This document shows positions 18,903 through 28,681 of a stretch of DNA of 64,000 nt, piece after piece. Below the pieces are notes generated by a model. It was not told the origin of the DNA, ran no database searches, and worked only from the letters and a program-made list of their open reading frames with translations. Source of the DNA: Methanobrevibacter arboriphilus JCM 13429 = DSM 1125 (GTDB lineage Archaea; Methanobacteriota; Methanobacteria; Methanobacteriales; Methanobacteriaceae); assembly GCF_002072215.1 (NCBI RefSeq), contig NZ_JXMW01000001.1:124001-188000 (forward strand), in the 5' to 3' direction. How positions within the stretch are numbered: position 1 is the stretch's first letter; each line of letters opens with the position of its first letter. The position numbers were made by a program, and so were the translations under genes.

Positions 18903-20012
18903 TATATCACTAATAATCCTATTAAAAATTTCTAAAAATTTTTTATCTTCTTCTATTGTACCAATGCTAACCCTAATCCAATATTCATCTAATCCTTTAA
19001 ATGAAGTACAATCCCTAACAATTACGCCCTTTTCCATAAGTTTCTGAGATAAATCTTTTGCAGTAATTCCAATTTCTTTTATTCCAATTAAAATATAATT
19101 AGAACATGATTGAAGAACATTTAATGAATTTATTTTAGATAACTCTTCAAATAAAAATTCTCTACTTTCAATACCTTTTTTTATTGATTTTTCAATATAT
19201 TCTTTATCTTTAAGTGTATTTAATGCTGCAAAATAAGAAAGTTTCGTAAGCGAAAATACTGGTTTTATTCTATGCATATATTCTATCATTTCAGAATTTG
19301 CAAGGCCATATCCAACTCTCATACCAGCTAATCCAAAAACTTTAGACATTGTCCTCATTATAAAAACATTTGAATTATTATTTATAAGATCTACATTATT
19401 TACTTCAGAATACTCAAAATAGGCTTCATCTATAACTAAAACTATTTCTTTTTCTTCAGTAATTTCTAAAATATTAATTATATCCTCTCTAGATACCAAA
19501 GCACCAGTAGGATTATTAGGAGAGCATAAAAATATCATTTTTGTTTTTTCATTTATTTTAGATATAATAGAATCAAGATCAAGAGTATTATCTTCTAAAT
19601 TCCACTTTCCATAAACAGGAATCGCCCCATATGGTTTAAACAAAAATTCATAATACATATAGGATGGTAAAGGAACAATAAATTCATCTCCTTCTTCTAT
19701 AAATGTTTTTGCTAAGATATCAATAATTTCATCAGCACCATCTCCACCAACAATAACTTGTGAACTATTAACTCCCGAATAACTTGCAATCTCCTTTTTT
19801 AAATCAGATAAATCAGATTCAGGATAGCGATTTATAGAACTTAATTCATTTTCAATACTAGAAATAGCTTTTTTTGAAGGACCCCATGGGTTTTCATTAG
19901 ACCCTAATTTAATTATATCTTCTTTTTTCAAACCAAATTCTTCAGCTATCTCATCTTGAGACCTTCCAGGAATATAAGGATCTAATTCATTTACTATTTT
20001 TCTTACTCTCAT
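18900..20012 (-). CDS. hisC: Histidinol-phosphate aminotransferase, 370 aa
   Basis: Class I/II PLP aminotransferase of the HisC family, which makes histidinol phosphate from imidazole-acetol phosphate in histidine synthesis. Visible motifs: [11 protein letters not shown] near residue 36 (substrate loop), [29 protein letters not shown], and the PLP lysine in [17 protein letters not shown]. The C-terminal [10 protein letters not shown] binds the substrate phosphate. Length is normal. No other his gene is nearby, as usual for dispersed histidine genes in methanogens. The stop codon lies within the last copy of a tandem repeat. A paralogue acting on aromatic amino acids cannot be fully excluded. 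Confidence 0.93.
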   Translation of the reverse strand: MRVRKIVNELDPYIPGRSQDEIAEEFGLKKEDIIKLGSNENPWGPSKKAISSIENELSSINRYPESDLSDLKKEIASYSGVNSSQVIVGGDGADEIIDILAKTFIEEGDEFIVPLPSYMYYEFLFKPYGAIPVYGKWNLEDNTLDLDSIISKINEKTKMIFLCSPNNPTGALVSREDIINILEITEEKEIVLVIDEAYFEYSEVNNVDLINNNSNVFIMRTMSKVFGLAGMRVGYGLANSEMIEYMHRIKPVFSLTKLSYFAALNTLKDKEYIEKSIKKGIESREFLFEELSKINSLNVLQSCSNYILIGIKEIGITAKDLSQKLMEKGVIVRDCTSFKGLDEYWIRVSIGTIEEDKKFLEIFNRIISDI

Positions 20013-20307
20013 AATATTACCTAAACTAATAAAATTATATTGATTAATAGAATTACCTTAATTAATAAAATTATCTTAATTAATAAAATATATTAATTAA
20101 TAAAGCTATTTTAATTAATAAATCTACTTAAATAAATAAAACTATCTTAAATTAATAATAATTTAAATATTAATAATTTAAATATTGATTTAAATATTGA
20201 TCTAAATATATTTAATTGAAATAGAATAAATTTAAACAAAATATAAACAATCAAATTAAAGAAAATTAATAAATTAAAGAAAATCGAAATTAAATTAAAA
20301 AATAAAA

Positions 20308-20808
20308 CTAATAATCTTTCATTAATTTCACATAATTTAATGCATTTAATTTAATTTTATTTATTTCATCAGAAGTTAATTGTCTTACTACTCTTCCAGG
20401 AATGCCTAAAATTAAACTTTTTTCTGGAAATTCTTTTCCTTCTGTTACAACAGACCCTGCACCAACAATAGAATCATCACCAATTTTTGAATCATTTAAA
20501 ATTGTTGCATTCATTCCAATAATAACATTTTCACCTATTTCACAGCCATGGATAATCGCACCATGACCTACTGAAACAAAATCCTTTAATGTAGTGGTTA
20601 AAGTATCAGAACAATGAATAACACAATTATCTTGAATATTAGTAGATTTACCTATTATTATAGGTCCTCTATCCCCCCTAATAACTGCATTATACCACAC
20701 AGAAGAATTTTCACCTATTTTTACATCACCGATAATATGAGAACCCTCAAAAATTCTCACAGATTTATGCAATACTGGTTTTAAATCATTTAAATTATTA
20801 ATAACCAT
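20308..20808 (-). CDS. Gamma-carbonic-anhydrase-like hexapeptide-repeat protein, 166 aa
   Basis: A left-handed beta-helix protein with repeated I-G-x-x-x-x hexapeptides: IGENSSVWYNAVIRGD, then NIQDNCVIHCS, FVSVGHGAIIHGCEIGENVII and IGDDSIVGAGSVV. The three histidines expected for the metal site are in VIHCS and GHGAIIHG. The sequence matches the CamH/YrdA branch of gamma-carbonic anhydrases, which lacks the acidic loop of the Cam enzyme. Activity in this branch is variable; some members act as metal-binding or transferase-like proteins. The ATG follows agtgataac, a GTGAT binding site. Trimer formation is expected. The role in CO2 supply of a methanogen is a guess. Confidence 0.87.
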   Translation of the reverse strand: MVINNLNDLKPVLHKSVRIFEGSHIIGDVKIGENSSVWYNAVIRGDRGPIIIGKSTNIQDNCVIHCSDTLTTTLKDFVSVGHGAIIHGCEIGENVIIGMNATILNDSKIGDDSIVGAGSVVTEGKEFPEKSLILGIPGRVVRQLTSDEINKIKLNALNYVKLMKDY

Positions 20809-20824
20809 GTTATCACTATAAGTA

Positions 20825-20945
20825 ATAAATATAATATTAAGTATGCTAAGTATAATACTAATTATAATTCTAAATATAATAATAAATATAATAATAAATA
20901 TAATACTAAGTATAATGCTAATTATAATTCTAAATATATCAAATA
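20825..20945. repeat. Direct repeat upstream of the gamma-CA gene
   Basis: Two copies of ctaattataattctaaatat (about 20857 and 20919) are separated by short aataataaatat repeats, with ctaagtataat before each. Intergenic; no gene present. Confidence 0.5.
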
Positions 20946-21093
20946 ATGTGAGAATAAAGTAATAATTAAAATAAATTATTTAAAAATATTTTATTATAAA
21001 TATTGAACTTTAATAAATATTGAACTTTATTATAATATTGAACAATAATTAAAGAAATAAATATTGACTAATAGAAATTATTCTCATGTTTTA

Positions 21094-22371
21094 CTAATCC
21101 TCTTTTTTATTAGTAATTATATGTTCTTGTTTTACTAAAACAACCTTATCAGAATCAAGATCTTCATAAAGCAAAACATCAGAACCAACAGAAGAATTAC
21201 AACCAACTTTCACCCCAGGACTGAAACTTGAGTTAATTCCAGTTTTAACAGAATCACCAAAGATTGCACCAAGTTTACGTCTACCACTATCAATTTTTTC
21301 ATCTTTTATTGTTGTTTTAACTGTTTCATTATCAAATCTTAAGTTAGCTACATTTGTACCAGCAGCTATATTACAATTAGATCCAATAACAGAATCACCA
21401 ACATAACTTAAATGATTAACATTAGTATCATCCATTATTATTGAATTTTTTATCTCAACAGCATTACCAACATTAACATTATTACCAAGATAAGTACTTC
21501 CTCTAATATAGCAATTTGGACCAATATCACAATCTTCTCCGATATAAACAGAGCCCATTATGTAAACTCCTGATCTAATCACACTACCTTCACCAAGATG
21601 AATATTACCATGAATATGAGCACCAGGCTCTACTTTACCTTTAATATTAGTAGTAATTTCTTCTAAAAAATATTCATTAATTTCAATTAGCTCCCAAGGG
21701 CGCCCCACATCAAGCCATTTTTTATTAGATTTAAATCCCCAAATAGTCTTACCATCATCAATTTGCATAGCTAATGAATCAGTAATCTCATACTCTCCCC
21801 TTGAAGACTTTTTTGTTTTTGCTATTTTTTCAAATATATCTTTATTAAATATATAAATCCCCGTATTGACATAATTACTTGGTGCTTCATCAATGGTTGG
21901 TTTTTCAATTATTTTATTGACTATATTTTCTTTAATTTCAACAACACCAAAGAGAGTTGGATCTTCAACTTCTGTTAAAACCATTAAAGTATCAGGATTG
22001 ATTTTATAATATTCATCTATAATATTCATCAAAAGAGCAGTGTCAAGTATTATATCCCCATTTAAAACTATAAATTCATCATCAACAAAATCTTCACCAT
22101 ACCCAATAGCATTAGCAGTTCCAGATAATTTTTCTTGTTTTTTATAAGTTATATTGACTCCAAGGTCTTTTCCATCCTTAAAATAATTTCTAACCATATC
22201 TTCCTTATAATTTACAATTAAAAGAATATCAGTAACCCCACTATCTCTTAAAGACTCAATATTATATTGTATAATAGGTTTACCTGCTACTGGAAGCATT
22301 GTCTTCGGCTTAGTAAGTGTTAAAGGCCTCATTCTTGTTCCTTCCCCTGCGCTTAAAATTATAGCTTTCAA
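21094..22371 (-). CDS. glmU: Bifunctional sugar-1-phosphate nucleotidylyltransferase/acetyltransferase (GlmU type), 425 aa
   Basis: The N-terminal half is a nucleotidyltransferase with the signature LSAGEGTRMRPLTLTKPK (residues 6-23) and LNGDIILD, and an EKP motif (IIEKPTIDE). The C-terminal half (about 250-425) is a left-handed beta-helix of hexapeptide repeats such as HIHGNIHLGEGSVI, the acetyltransferase domain. Such enzymes acetylate glucosamine-1-phosphate and join it to UTP, giving UDP-N-acetylglucosamine, used for pseudomurein and glycans. The start is TTG at 22371, supported by gaggggat upstream. It lies next to glmM on the same strand (235 bases apart), which supports the pathway. 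Archaeal members vary in sugar specificity (glucosamine or galactosamine), so the exact product is inferred. Confidence 0.9.
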   Translation of the reverse strand: MKAIILSAGEGTRMRPLTLTKPKTMLPVAGKPIIQYNIESLRDSGVTDILLIVNYKEDMVRNYFKDGKDLGVNITYKKQEKLSGTANAIGYGEDFVDDEFIVLNGDIILDTALLMNIIDEYYKINPDTLMVLTEVEDPTLFGVVEIKENIVNKIIEKPTIDEAPSNYVNTGIYIFNKDIFEKIAKTKKSSRGEYEITDSLAMQIDDGKTIWGFKSNKKWLDVGRPWELIEINEYFLEEITTNIKGKVEPGAHIHGNIHLGEGSVIRSGVYIMGSVYIGEDCDIGPNCYIRGSTYLGNNVNVGNAVEIKNSIIMDDTNVNHLSYVGDSVIGSNCNIAAGTNVANLRFDNETVKTTIKDEKIDSGRRKLGAIFGDSVKTGINSSFSPGVKVGCNSSVGSDVLLYEDLDSDKVVLVKQEHIITNKKED

Positions 22372-22606
22372 AAAATCCCCTCTATATATTTATAAAGTAA
22401 ATAATAATAAATTAAATAATGATAAAGTAAATAATGATATAATACAAATAATTATCTTACAATTATTATTTTTATAATTCTTATTTTATATTCTATAATT
22501 AATAAAATAATAATTTTTTTATAATTATTAAATATTAATAAGATAATTAATAATTATCTACCTAATAATTAAATAAGTAATAATTAGATAAATAACAATT
22601 AAATAA

Positions 22607-23989
22607 CTAATTCAAATTATCTTTAATTATTTTAACCGAAATATCTCTTATTAAATTTGCATTTTCAATGGTTTTAGCCTCTAAAGTCACTCTAATATAA
22701 TCTTCTGTTCCAGAAGGTCTAACTAAAACCCAACTATCATCTGAAAATGTTAATCTAACTCCATCAATTGTATTAACATCAATAACATCATCAAAAGATT
22801 TTATTAGTAATTTTTCCATATTTTCCATTACTTTAAGCTTATCTTCTTTAGAACAGTTTATTTTTTCCCTAATGTTTGAATAATTTGGAATATTATCTAA
22901 AAGTTTAGAAAGAGAACCTTTTTTTGATACAATTTCTGCCATCCTAAGACCTGAAAGAATACCATCAGGACACATACAAAAATCAGGATGCAACCATGTT
23001 CCAGAAGGTTCCCCACCAAATATAGCATTTTCTTCAATTATAGACTCGGCTACATTCACATCACCGACTTTTGTCCTAATGATCTTACCATTAACATGAT
23101 CTAAAGATTCATCGAGACATATACCCGCATCAACAGTAGTAATAACCTTTAAATCATTTTCCCCATATTTTTCAGCCATATATCCTGATATTATTGCTAA
23201 TAACTTATCAAAATCTCCAACTCTACCATTTCCATCTATTGCAATCATTCTATCAGCATCACCATCATGAGCTATCCCTAAATCAGCCCCAGTAGCTATA
23301 ACAATCTTCATTAAGTCCCCTAAATTCGCCTCATTTGGTTCAGGATTTCTGCCAGGGAAAAATCCATCAACTTGAGAATTTAGAGTAATAACTTCACATC
23401 CTGCCATTCTAAATATCAATGGAGATAATTCAGAACCTGCACCTGAAGCACAGTCAATCACTACTTTTAATCCTGGTTTAATATCAACAATGCTCAAAAG
23501 ATTGTTAATATATTTTTGTTTAATTTCTTTATCATGATAAATCGTTCCAATATTGTCCCAGCCAGCTTCTTCAAATTCTTTTGAATAATATATATTTTCT
23601 ATTTCTCTTTCTTGAGAAGGAGTATATGCCATTCCATTACTATTCCATATCTTAATACCATTATATTGTGAAGGATTATGAGATGCTGTAATCATTATTC
23701 CTGCATCAGCATTTAAAGTTTTAACAGCATAACCTACAAGAGGTGTTGGAACCATACCTATTTTTAAAACATTGACTCCTGATTCAAGCAATCCCGCAGT
23801 AATTGCATTGTCAAGCATTTTATTAGTTGTTCTTGTATCATAACCCAAAACAACATTTCCAGTCCCCCCTAAATAAGTGGCTAATGCTTTTGCAACATTC
23901 AAGGCAAGGTTTGATGTAACTTCTTCACCAATTTTTCCCCTTATTCCAGAAGTTCCAAAAAGCTTTTTATTATTAGTATTAACAGGCAT
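22607..23989 (-). CDS. glmM: Phosphoglucosamine mutase, 460 aa
   Basis: Converts glucosamine-6-phosphate to glucosamine-1-phosphate. Motifs: FGTSGIRGKIG near the N-terminus, catalytic TASHNPSQYNGIK with Ser103, metal loop DGDADRM, sugar loop GGEPSG and phosphate loop RPSGTED. The pair with glmU downstream on the same strand makes a coherent UDP-sugar module; glmM precedes glmU in transcription. ggag lies eight bases before the ATG. Compared with the paralogue at 15113-16492 this copy has the canonical TSGIRG motif and a GEPSG loop, so it is the better candidate for the true GlmM. A phosphomannomutase activity is possible. Confidence 0.92.
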   Translation of the reverse strand: MPVNTNNKKLFGTSGIRGKIGEEVTSNLALNVAKALATYLGGTGNVVLGYDTRTTNKMLDNAITAGLLESGVNVLKIGMVPTPLVGYAVKTLNADAGIMITASHNPSQYNGIKIWNSNGMAYTPSQEREIENIYYSKEFEEAGWDNIGTIYHDKEIKQKYINNLLSIVDIKPGLKVVIDCASGAGSELSPLIFRMAGCEVITLNSQVDGFFPGRNPEPNEANLGDLMKIVIATGADLGIAHDGDADRMIAIDGNGRVGDFDKLLAIISGYMAEKYGENDLKVITTVDAGICLDESLDHVNGKIIRTKVGDVNVAESIIEENAIFGGEPSGTWLHPDFCMCPDGILSGLRMAEIVSKKGSLSKLLDNIPNYSNIREKINCSKEDKLKVMENMEKLLIKSFDDVIDVNTIDGVRLTFSDDSWVLVRPSGTEDYIRVTLEAKTIENANLIRDISVKIIKDNLN

Positions 23990-24059
23990 TTTATTACTCC
24001 AATATAATTAAGATTAATATAATTAAGATTAAGCTAAGCAAGATTAAAATAATTAAAGA

Positions 24060-25307
24060 TTAAGCTCCAAATTTAGAAGAATTATTCATTAAATCCATTA
24101 AAATGTCCATAACATCAGAACCACGTATTCTGCAAAGTCCTCCTTTATGAGCTTCTATTTCATTAAATTCTTTTACATTATCAATTCTGACTTCAGGACC
24201 ATTAATAATTATTGGAACTGGATCTGCAGTATGATCCATCCTAGAAATTGGAGTTGAATGATCTGCAGTCAATATTATATAACAATCTTCAATTTCTAAT
24301 AATTTCTTTATAACAATCTTATCAACTTTCTCTATAAATTCCAATTTCTCTTCAAAACTACCATCATGACCAGCTTCATCTGCCCCATCAATATTTATAA
24401 GTAAAAAATTATATTCATTACCAGTTGCATGTTTAACAATCTCATCAATAATATTATCAAGGTTAGTATCTGTTCCACCAGTGGCCCCCTCAACTTCAAT
24501 AATATCCATACCCGCAAACCTTCCTATACCCATAATAAGTCCAGTTTCTGCAATACATAGAGAATTAAGATTATATTTTTCATTTATAGATTCAACCTCA
24601 GGTACTGCACCAGCACCTCTAGGTACAATTATATTCGCAGGAGGTTCACCATTTTTTTCTCTTTCTTGGTTAACAGGATGATCTTTAATCATTTCATAAG
24701 ACGTATCAACAATTTTATTTAAAATATCTGCGGTTCTAACAGCTTCTTTAGTATCATCAGTTGGAAAAACTGTTTTTGGAGGTTTTCCTTCATTTTTAGG
24801 ATCTGCATCTGAAACTGCATCTGAAAGAGATTCATGACCTTCAGATCTAAGAACAAGAACTGCTCTATGACCAGTCGACTCTTTAAAAATAATTTTTACA
24901 TCTTCATACCCTTCAATAATCATTCCATTAAGAGTATTAATAATATCTTTTGTTCCATCCCTTATTCTTCCAGCACGCCTATCAGTGATTATTTTATTAC
25001 TATCAGCAGTTGAAAAATTACATCTGAATGCTATATCCCCTGGTAAAATATCAACACCAACACCAGAAGCTTCAAAAGGACCTCTTCCAGTATAAATCTC
25101 ATAAGGATCATAACCAAGTATTGAAATATGGGCAGTATCACTTCCAGGAATTATACCAGGTTTAATAGAATCCATCAATCCATTAATACCTTTTTCAGCC
25201 ATTTTATCCATGTTTGGGGTTTTAGCTGCTTGTAATGGAGTCATTCCATTTAAATCTTTTAATGGGCGATCTCCAAGTCCATCCATTATTAAAATCATTC
25301 CTTTCAT
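24060..25307 (-). CDS. apgM: Cofactor-independent phosphoglycerate mutase, archaeal type (ApgM)
   Basis: Interconverts 3- and 2-phosphoglycerate in gluconeogenesis without 2,3-bisphosphoglycerate. It belongs to the alkaline-phosphatase superfamily: LIMDGLGDRPL near the N-terminus gives the first metal aspartate, PGSDTAHISILGYDP contains the catalytic serine region, and LLINIDGADEAGHDG and LTADHSTPISRMDH supply further metal ligands. Length (about 415 aa) fits archaeal ApgM. A GTG upstream (25316) is in frame, but gtgat five bases before the ATG at 25307 supports that ATG as start. It follows glmM downstream with 70 bases between, all on the minus strand, and may be in one transcript with glmM and glmU. 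Confidence 0.95.
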   Translation of the reverse strand: MKGMILIMDGLGDRPLKDLNGMTPLQAAKTPNMDKMAEKGINGLMDSIKPGIIPGSDTAHISILGYDPYEIYTGRGPFEASGVGVDILPGDIAFRCNFSTADSNKIITDRRAGRIRDGTKDIINTLNGMIIEGYEDVKIIFKESTGHRAVLVLRSEGHESLSDAVSDADPKNEGKPPKTVFPTDDTKEAVRTADILNKIVDTSYEMIKDHPVNQEREKNGEPPANIIVPRGAGAVPEVESINEKYNLNSLCIAETGLIMGIGRFAGMDIIEVEGATGGTDTNLDNIIDEIVKHATGNEYNFLLINIDGADEAGHDGSFEEKLEFIEKVDKIVIKKLLEIEDCYIILTADHSTPISRMDHTADPVPIIINGPEVRIDNVKEFNEIEAHKGGLCRIRGSDVMDILMDLMNNSSKFGA

Positions 25308-25623
25308 AAAAATCACAATATATTATTAAAAAACTATTTTTAAAGTAAATATTTATAATCAATATTATAATTACTATCTATAATCAATATCCATAACTAA
25401 TATTTATAACCAATATTTATAATTAATATTAATATTTAATATTAATATTAATATTTTGCTTATATCACAATTATCTTTTAAATCTTATCTCTTTTTCAAA
25501 TTCTATCTCATAATTACAATATATCATAATTGTAATATATATTGAAATTTAAAACATATAAGTTTTAATAAAATAAATTTAGTTATTAAAGAAAGTTAAT
25601 AATTAAAAATAAATACTGATTAA
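25308..25623. other. Intergenic region, nothing recognised
   Basis: AT-rich spacer between the DUF92 gene and apgM, with repeated ataatcaatatttata steps at 25350-25460. No gene or clear hairpin. Confidence 0.5.
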
Positions 25624-26322
25624 TCATAAAGTTGAAATTATACCAACTAAAGCTCCAGTTATAGTAGCTAAAAGATTAACATGCTCATTGTTTATGAAAT
25701 TTCTTCTTTCAAAAACTGCTCCAAGTATACTATCCATAAAACAACCGACAGTACCAGAAACAACTGCAATTTTTAAAGAAAGAAACGGGTCAGATATTAT
25801 ACCTAAAAAAAATGCTGCAATACCAATTATAGCTGCCCCAATTATCCCCACCAATGTACCAAGGACAGAAATCGCACCATCAGTTCCAGGATCAACTTTT
25901 CTCATTGTAGTTATAAGGCGTGGTCTTTGAAGTATTCCAATCTCACTTGCTAATGTATCAGCAGTAGCAGTAGCAATAGCTCCTATAAAACCCCCTACAA
26001 GTGGAAGATAATAACCTCCGAATGCAGCCATTATGAAGGCAACAACACCATTAGAAATAACATTTTTTGCAGTTCTTTTACCTTCATATATTCCTAAATT
26101 CTGTTTATAATATTTACTATGTCTTGTAGCAACAAGACTTAAAATTAAGAAAATTAATATTAGAAGTAACCAGCTGATACCTGCAGAAAATATTATTATA
26201 ATACCCATAATAACCATAGCAAGAGTTCCCCATAAATCTAAAGCCTTTCGATTATAGATGAAAGCTCCCACTAATAGAAGCAAAACTACATACCCCCAAT
26301 TTATCATTAAGGTCTCTTCCAT
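25624..26322 (-). CDS. DUF92/TMEM19 family membrane protein, 232 aa
   Basis: About six membrane spans. Conserved DUF92 segments are visible: KRTAKNVISNGVVAF (the R-x-x-x-N-V-x-x-N-G motif), ATATADTLASEIG, and DPGTDGAISVLGTLVG, then GTVGCFMDSILGAVFE. A plant member of this family, VTE6, is a phytyl-phosphate kinase, which suggests archaeal homologues may phosphorylate polyprenyl phosphates for lipid recycling. That transfer is an inference by homology. The ATG at 26322 has tgat five bases upstream; an alternative ATG lies at 26334 and another at 26307. It sits between the ribosomal S3Ae gene and apgM on the same strand. Confidence 0.85.
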   Translation of the reverse strand: MEETLMINWGYVVLLLLVGAFIYNRKALDLWGTLAMVIMGIIIIFSAGISWLLLILIFLILSLVATRHSKYYKQNLGIYEGKRTAKNVISNGVVAFIMAAFGGYYLPLVGGFIGAIATATADTLASEIGILQRPRLITTMRKVDPGTDGAISVLGTLVGIIGAAIIGIAAFFLGIISDPFLSLKIAVVSGTVGCFMDSILGAVFERRNFINNEHVNLLATITGALVGIISTL

Positions 26323-26642
26323 AAAAATCATCATTATTAAATTTATTATATGATTTATATAAATATGCCGAATTAATAAAAATTAATTATTAAATGAGTT
26401 ATAGAAATATATGTATAAATTAACTTTTTATGAAAATTACAAAATATGATAAAAAATTGATTAATACAGAAATAAGTAAAAATAAAAGTAGTAATAATAA
26501 AAATAATAATAAAAATAGTGATAAAAATAGTAATAATGAAAATATAATGAAAATATAATGATAATATAATGATAATATAATAATGTAATACTATTAATAA
26601 TAAAATAAAATTAATAATAAAAATATTAGAATAATATAATAA
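26323..26642. other. Intergenic region, A-rich repeats
   Basis: Low-complexity aaaatagtaataat and aaaatataatgat steps fill 26480-26600. No gene; the S3Ae transcript reads into it from the right. Confidence 0.55.
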
Positions 26643-27221
26643 TTAATCTAATACTTTACTTTTAATAATTTCTACTCTTTTAAGAGGATAAATCTTTTTA
26701 GCTCTATGATATATCTCAGAAGCCATTCTTCCATTAACAGAAGTTTCAATTACATCTTCATAGCTTCTTTCACTTGCTAATTTTTGAACAAGTCCAGTGA
26801 TTGTTTCTCTCATGAACTTTTGTTGGGAAGATTTAGACCTTCTTGTAGTTATAGCTAAAACATGAAGTTTCATTTTATGATCGTCTTTAGTCTTAATAAC
26901 AACATGAGTATCAATCCTACTTGTTCCTCTTCTAATCATACTTCTTACATAATCAGTTGTTACCTTATGACCAGTAAATTTAGTATTAGCTATATCTCCA
27001 GCTACATTATCAACTTCAAACTTTAATTTTATGTATTGTTTAGAAAAATCACCAGTCAATTCCCTCATAGTGACTTCTACACCCCTACCTATTAAAAAGT
27101 CAGGATCTCTAGAAGGAGTTTCCCCAATTTCTTTATCTCCAAATGCCACAGGAGTTTTAATTGTATACCAAGATTTTTCTTTCCATGTATCACGTGCTCT
27201 TCTTCTTTTTGCCTTTGCCAT
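26643..27221 (-). CDS. rps3ae: 30S ribosomal protein S3Ae, 192 aa
   Basis: Archaeal/eukaryotic small-subunit protein eS1. The N-terminus MAKAKRRRARDTWKEKSWY is basic and typical, followed by TPVAFGDKEIGETPSRDP, KLKFEVDNV, GHKVTTDYVRSMIRRGTSRID and SQQKFMRETI. It lies near the mRNA exit of the 30S platform. Length is as expected for archaea. The ATG is preceded by aggatgtaata, a modest ribosome binding site. It is transcribed from a 550-base upstream spacer with a TATA-like ttatatattt near 27287-27297. It reads toward the DUF92 gene and may be cotranscribed with it. Confidence 0.96.
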   Translation of the reverse strand: MAKAKRRRARDTWKEKSWYTIKTPVAFGDKEIGETPSRDPDFLIGRGVEVTMRELTGDFSKQYIKLKFEVDNVAGDIANTKFTGHKVTTDYVRSMIRRGTSRIDTHVVIKTKDDHKMKLHVLAITTRRSKSSQQKFMRETITGLVQKLASERSYEDVIETSVNGRMASEIYHRAKKIYPLKRVEIIKSKVLD

Positions 27222-27773
27222 AAATATTACATCCTATAAATTTTTTATTCAATTCCTTAATCTGTAAATTAATATTTTTAGAAACAGAAATATATAATCA
27301 AAGAGTACCCTAATTGGAACTCATATTAATTCATATTAATATTACTAATATAATTAAAATAATATTTTCTAATATTTTATATAAAAATGTATATAAAGTA
27401 TATAAAAATATATAAAACTATATAAAGTTACATAAAATTATCTATAATAACTATAAAAACAATAAAATTAACTCGAATTAACTTCTTAGCTCTAAAATCA
27501 GCTAATTCGCAAATCTGATATTGGACTCAATCCAAATATTAGTAAAAATTGTTTATAATAAAGTTTTAAAATACTTTAAAACCCGCCCTTAAAGGTTAAT
27601 ATAACATTTGGATTTATCATATTTAAAGTTTTTTAAAAAATTAGAAAATTATGGAAAATTAGAAAATTAAAAAGTTAAAAATTTAAATAATTAAAAATAA
27701 TTAAAAATAATTAAAGAAATCCAAATGATCATAGATACTTATAAATAATCAAAAAAATGGAAAAAATAAAAAG
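27222..27773. other. Intergenic region upstream of S3Ae with a structured patch
   Basis: The promoter of S3Ae (minus strand) should be at about 27285-27310 (ttgattatatattt on that strand). The patch 27480-27620 has more G and C than its surroundings and two hairpins; see the separate entry. The rest is A/T repeats. Confidence 0.55.
27480..27620. ncRNA. Candidate small structured RNA, strand unknown
   Basis: Two clean hairpins sit close together: ttagct/agctaa (27486-27505, loop 8) and ttgga/tccaa (27521-27535, loop 5). They are followed by a C-rich segment aaaacccgccctt. Composition differs from flanking A/T repeats, which is the usual sign of a conserved RNA in such genomes. No known family was recognised and no tRNA-like arms are present. 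Confidence 0.3.
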
Positions 27774-28223
27774 TTATTTTAAAGACTTTGCAAATTTTTT
27801 TGCATTATTCAAATCATCTTCATTAGGATGTTCCTTATTTATACCTCCAACAATTTTAAGTGGGCCAAAAGTGTCAAAACCTTTACAATTAAAATCAGCT
27901 ATGACATTAAATCCTCTGGAATTTAAAAAATCTTTAAACTTCTCATTGAAGCTACTTTTAGTTCTACCACTTGTAGTAAAAATAAAGCTTTTCTGATTAT
28001 CCATATGTTCAGTAGTATCAATAAAATTTTTAATGTTTTTATGAATTTTCCCATAATATATACCAGAACCAACACCAACTAAATCATATTCATCCAGATT
28101 TTCGTAGTTCTTATTGAAATCTCTCACATTTACTAATTCCGCACCAATTTCATCTGCAATTACTTTAGCTACTTTTTCAGTATTATTATGATGTATTGAT
28201 TCATATATAATAATACACTTCAT
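27774..28223 (-). CDS. Flavodoxin, 149 aa
   Basis: A short-chain flavodoxin-like domain. The N-terminal phosphate loop YESIHHNNTEKVA binds the FMN phosphate. EYDLVGVGSGIYYGKIHKN and SFIFTTSGRTKSSFNEKFK correspond to the other flavin loops. It would carry electrons in the cytoplasm, or bind FMN as a quinone-reductase-like protein. It is the last of three minus-strand genes for flavin or metal-cofactor proteins (28682, 28334, 27774), which may form a small redox group. The ATG is preceded by aaaggttggaatat. Its partners are not identified. Confidence 0.88.
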   Translation of the reverse strand: MKCIIIYESIHHNNTEKVAKVIADEIGAELVNVRDFNKNYENLDEYDLVGVGSGIYYGKIHKNIKNFIDTTEHMDNQKSFIFTTSGRTKSSFNEKFKDFLNSRGFNVIADFNCKGFDTFGPLKIVGGINKEHPNEDDLNNAKKFAKSLK

Positions 28224-28270
28224 ATTCCAACCTTTTCCTATTTATTTAATTGATTTAATTATACTTGATT

Positions 28271-28340
28271 TTATAATATATGGTCCTATAATATACTATT
28301 CTATAATATATTATCCTATAATATATGATTCTATTATATT
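28271..28340. repeat. 15-bp tandem repeat, five copies, overlapping a stop codon
   Basis: Units built on ctataatatatnntc start at 28271, 28286, 28301, 28316 and 28331. The last unit contains the stop codon (28334-28336) of the adjacent NifX-like gene. Units differ at a few positions. Confidence 0.75.
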
Positions 28341-28669
28341 GGAGTCTTCATAAAATTATAATGATCAATATAACGATTTAAAGCTTCATCAATAGGACCG
28401 TCATCTTCAACAAGTTTTATACCAGATTCTTCAATTCCAAACTTTGACTTAAATCCTGCTTGAACACAAATAACCACATCACAATCCTTAATTGCATTCA
28501 AAGTCTTCATCCACTGATGTTTTTCTCCAGGGTTAAATTCAACAGATCTTTTTTCAATAAATTTTTTATTATTCCCTTCTTCATCAAAATCAAAAATACA
28601 GATAGAACTAGCTTTTCCAAAATGAAGATCAACATTTTTTCCATCAGATGAAGCAACAGCAATTCTCAT
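28334..28669 (-). CDS. Dinitrogenase iron-molybdenum cofactor (NifX/NafY-type) family protein, 111 aa
   Basis: A single NifX-NafY domain: MRIAVASSDGKNVDLHFGKA at the start, then DCDVVICVQAGFKSKFGIEESGIKLV. This family binds Fe-S or Fe-Mo cofactor intermediates; many members in methanogens have no nitrogenase nearby and their role is unknown. No nif gene occurs in this window. The ATG at 28669 has ggag six bases upstream, which is why I choose it over an in-frame TTG at 28681. The upstream gene (iron-sulfur flavoprotein) ends at 28682, so the two are tightly packed, and its ribosome binding site lies at that junction. The pair suggests a shared redox or cluster function. Confidence 0.85.
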   Translation of the reverse strand: MRIAVASSDGKNVDLHFGKASSICIFDFDEEGNNKKFIEKRSVEFNPGEKHQWMKTLNAIKDCDVVICVQAGFKSKFGIEESGIKLVEDDGPIDEALNRYIDHYNFMKTPI

Positions 28670-28681
28670 GATTATCTCCAA

